From Todiramphus chloris collaris (Eukaryota; Chordata; Aves; Coraciiformes; Alcedinidae), in contig JANVCC010000077.1 of assembly GCA_025345505.1 (NCBI GenBank), positions 3,132,446-3,196,445 on the forward strand: DNA of 64,000 nucleotides, in the 5' to 3' direction. A program made the translations under genes and the position numbers. Below the pieces are notes generated by a model. The model did not search any database. It saw only the letters and a list, made by a program, of their open reading frames with translations, and was not told where the DNA came from. Below are positions 61,901-64,000 of the stretch, piece by piece; position 1 is the stretch's first letter; each line of letters starts with the position of its first letter.

Positions 61901-64000
61901 GTACCGATGGGAAGTGAATAATGGTGAGGTGTAGTTCCTCAGAGCTATAGAAAGGTAATGCTTTTGTATAGATTTCACACAGCTGTGGAATGAACAATGG
62001 AGAGGCCTTTGTTAAGCCAGACAGTCTCAGCTCCAGATCACCCCTGTTCGTGGTAGCTGAACTGTGTCTTGGGTGGGGTCTGCAGGGATGTGGTGTCCTA
62101 GTCTCAGGTCAGAAGCAGTTGATGATGATTCAGATTCTGATGCCCTTGCTGAGGCTGTGTGGATATCACATGATGCCTGCATAGCTTTCATGTTGGTTCT
62201 TTTGTGAGGTACAGTTTCTACCACTGGGCATCAACTTTGCCTGGCCACAATAAGGATTGCCAGCATATGGTCAGTGGTGTAATGGGGCAAGTGTGCAAAG
62301 AAGGAAAGTGCTTATCCTGGCTTTTGAGGAGAAGCCATTTTGCATATCCTGAGATCTTTGTTTATATTCTTGATTCTGTCAGCAACCATCGGGAAATCCA
62401 TATCACATCTCTCTGCTTATGTTCACTTTGTAATGCTATAGAATGTGTAAGGCACGGTGGAGTCCCAATATCATTTAACACCTACTTCGGGTAGTATTTC
62501 TCATATACATCCCAACAGAATAACAATGTTTAAAACACAGAGCATTGGAACATTACAACATATGATGAACTTTTGATCTCAGGATGAGATCCTTTCCTTC
62601 ATTTGTACTGCTAGCTCAATGCATGCACTTTGCTAATCTATTTAGTGTGAGATACACAGTGCCTTGTGCTAGCCATCTAACTATTCAGTGTGTGCGTTGG
62701 TTGCTCTGATCTCCCTTTACGTTGAAGGGAGGATGACAACTTAAGAGAGCAATACCTACTCAACTATTTAGGATGAATAAGTTATCCTCTGAAGTTAACA
62801 GTCTCTGTCTATAATTAGAGAGAAAATGTAGACAGGCTTAGGAGGTAGAGCTGAATACTTAGTTTGTAGGTAGCTAAATTTAAGATGAGATAAATGGCCA
62901 CAGTATAGAGAATATGAAGTTTTACATCTGGGGAAGTAGAGTTATTTTAGTACCACAGTAGGAGGCACCCATCTTTGTTGCTTTTGTGCCAGAATATAAA
63001 GCAGTGTTTAGTAACCACTACACCTGCAGCCTGCTTGCTTTGATCAGGATCCTGGGTTCTCTAAAATCAGAGCATGCTTTGCCATAAGCTTTTGTAGTTC
63101 AGGCTCTTGCCTCCCCTGAGGTGTTAGGATCTGTCAGTTAACTTTGTGTTTATCTCTACTTCATAGGAAAGATTTTTGCCATTCTTTGGCTGAACCAGAA
63201 TGGCGAGACAGCTTCAGAGGTGCCTTTAGCCAAATCTATGTCCCACAGTAGTTGAAGTTGACTCTAAAAAAAGTCCTAGAGCAGGGACTGTCAGGCTCTG
63301 ATGCTCAGAGTGGTTCTTTGGTTTGATCTGGCAGCTTCTACTTCTGTTTTGCCAAGCATCCCTCACTTTCTCTGTCGCTGTTTTCCTGCAACCTGCCCTC
63401 CCCTCTTTGTGTCTCAAAAGAGGCTCATGCTAGCTGAAACTGCTTCTATCTGGAAATAGTGTATCTGGAGGTAAGGGAAGGCCTGGGTGTGGAAGAGACA
63501 GGACTTTGGGAAGGAATGTTCCATTTGCTGATGGTGAATGCCACTTAGGCATCCAATGGGACATTGTTCTGGATAGTCAGTGCTTGCTGGTGATTTCCAA
63601 AGCACTGCTTTGTTCTTACTGGACAAGAGTGATGCAAACATACGGCGTTCAAGTTAGTCTCCACTGTTGCTGTAGGTTAAATATACAAAAACTCCATCTC
63701 CAGAGATTGTTGATGCCCATCAGAGTAGTCATCACTAAGGAATGACTGGTGTGAACAGTCCCCCTGCCTTGTGGGATGGTGATTAACTGAAAGGCTGATG
63801 AGCAATCAGCCACTAGAAATGTGACTGATACATCCTCTGTGCTTTATTGCCCATAAATCCAGAGGTGCAATATTTTATATCCTTTTGTCCAACTTCTGAG
63901 ACATCCAGAGTCCTCCCAAAGTCTGGTATTGAATAAAAAAGAGAGGATACATTTTCTGTCAGACAAAGAGAAGAATCTGGAGAGAAAAAAAAAAAAGAGG
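61901..64000. other. Unique intronic sequence, nothing recognised
   Basis: No exon, RNA gene or transposon recognised up to the right edge. A run of 12 A lies at about 63986-63997. Confidence 0.55.

Larger units (their letters stand above)
29545..64000 (+). other. SORCS3: Downstream intron of the SorCS gene (5' part)
   Basis: Inferred intron that starts at the GTAAGT donor. The next coding exon should begin with codons for STDYG and TTYEKLND. I looked for a matching segment up to the right edge and found none, so the intron probably exceeds 34 kb. It contains CR1 tails, a gapped microsatellite and several blocks that look like regulatory elements, listed separately. Confidence 0.65.

Noticed and set aside
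29545..64000. Following SorCS exon beginning STDYG
   Set aside because: No segment with acceptor, matching codons and donor was found by reading; candidate ACCTATGA words at 32432 and 45508 have unrelated surroundings.
1..64000. tRNA genes, viral insertions, CRISPR arrays or bacterial-type operons
   Set aside because: None of the expected signatures (T-loop box, LTR pairs, regularly spaced repeats, close-packed long frames) was seen on reading either strand.

Overview
This is vertebrate nuclear DNA, almost certainly from a bird. Several truncated CR1 LINE 3' ends of the avian type (octamer-like ATTCTATGA termini) sit on the + strand. Interspersed repeat density is otherwise very low, and there are no prokaryotic-style gene arrays. 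One 10-base run of N at 42513-42522 marks an assembly gap inside a microsatellite.

The only coding sequence I can support is a 68-bp exon at 29477-29544 on the + strand. A long pyrimidine tract ending in CAG precedes it and a consensus GTAAGT donor follows it. It encodes about 22 residues, including LTKLYDFNLG and SVTESSLW, that match the start of the VPS10 beta-propeller of the SorCS receptors. The best fit is SORCS3, and SORCS1 is the alternative. SorCS genes have very large introns. I therefore read nearly all of the rest as the intron upstream of this exon (1-29476) and the intron downstream (29545-64000). No second exon of the gene and no other protein-coding gene was recognised. The open reading frames in the window are short, resemble no known protein family and look like chance.

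Layout. Positions 1-8.1 kb hold three CR1 tails (1-80, 805-872, 7945-8098) in unique sequence. From 8.1 to 29.4 kb is unique intron with T/G-rich low-complexity patches, a candidate conserved element near 14.3 kb, small inverted and tandem repeats, and a striking 16-bp perfect hairpin at 25726-25761. The exon lies at 29.5 kb. From 30.6 to 32.1 kb are two candidate regulatory blocks, one with an unusual cluster of CpGs. Decayed ancient CR1-like repeats lie at 33.6, 37.6 and 47.0 kb, and young CR1 tails at 39.5 and 45.1 kb. A gapped 9-bp pyrimidine microsatellite is at 42.45-42.57 kb. Candidate regulatory elements are at 39.05, 43.1, 55.9, 57.8-58.3 and 61.5-61.9 kb. The last has a homeodomain-type TAATTA cluster next to a palindromic TCF/LEF-like site.

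No mobile gene system, viral insertion, CRISPR array or other novel multi-gene system is visible. The most useful leads are the hairpin at 25.7 kb, the 61.1-61.9 kb regulatory-looking block and the CpG-bearing block at 31.7-31.9 kb. Conservation claims here are inferences from sequence texture; no alignment was run.
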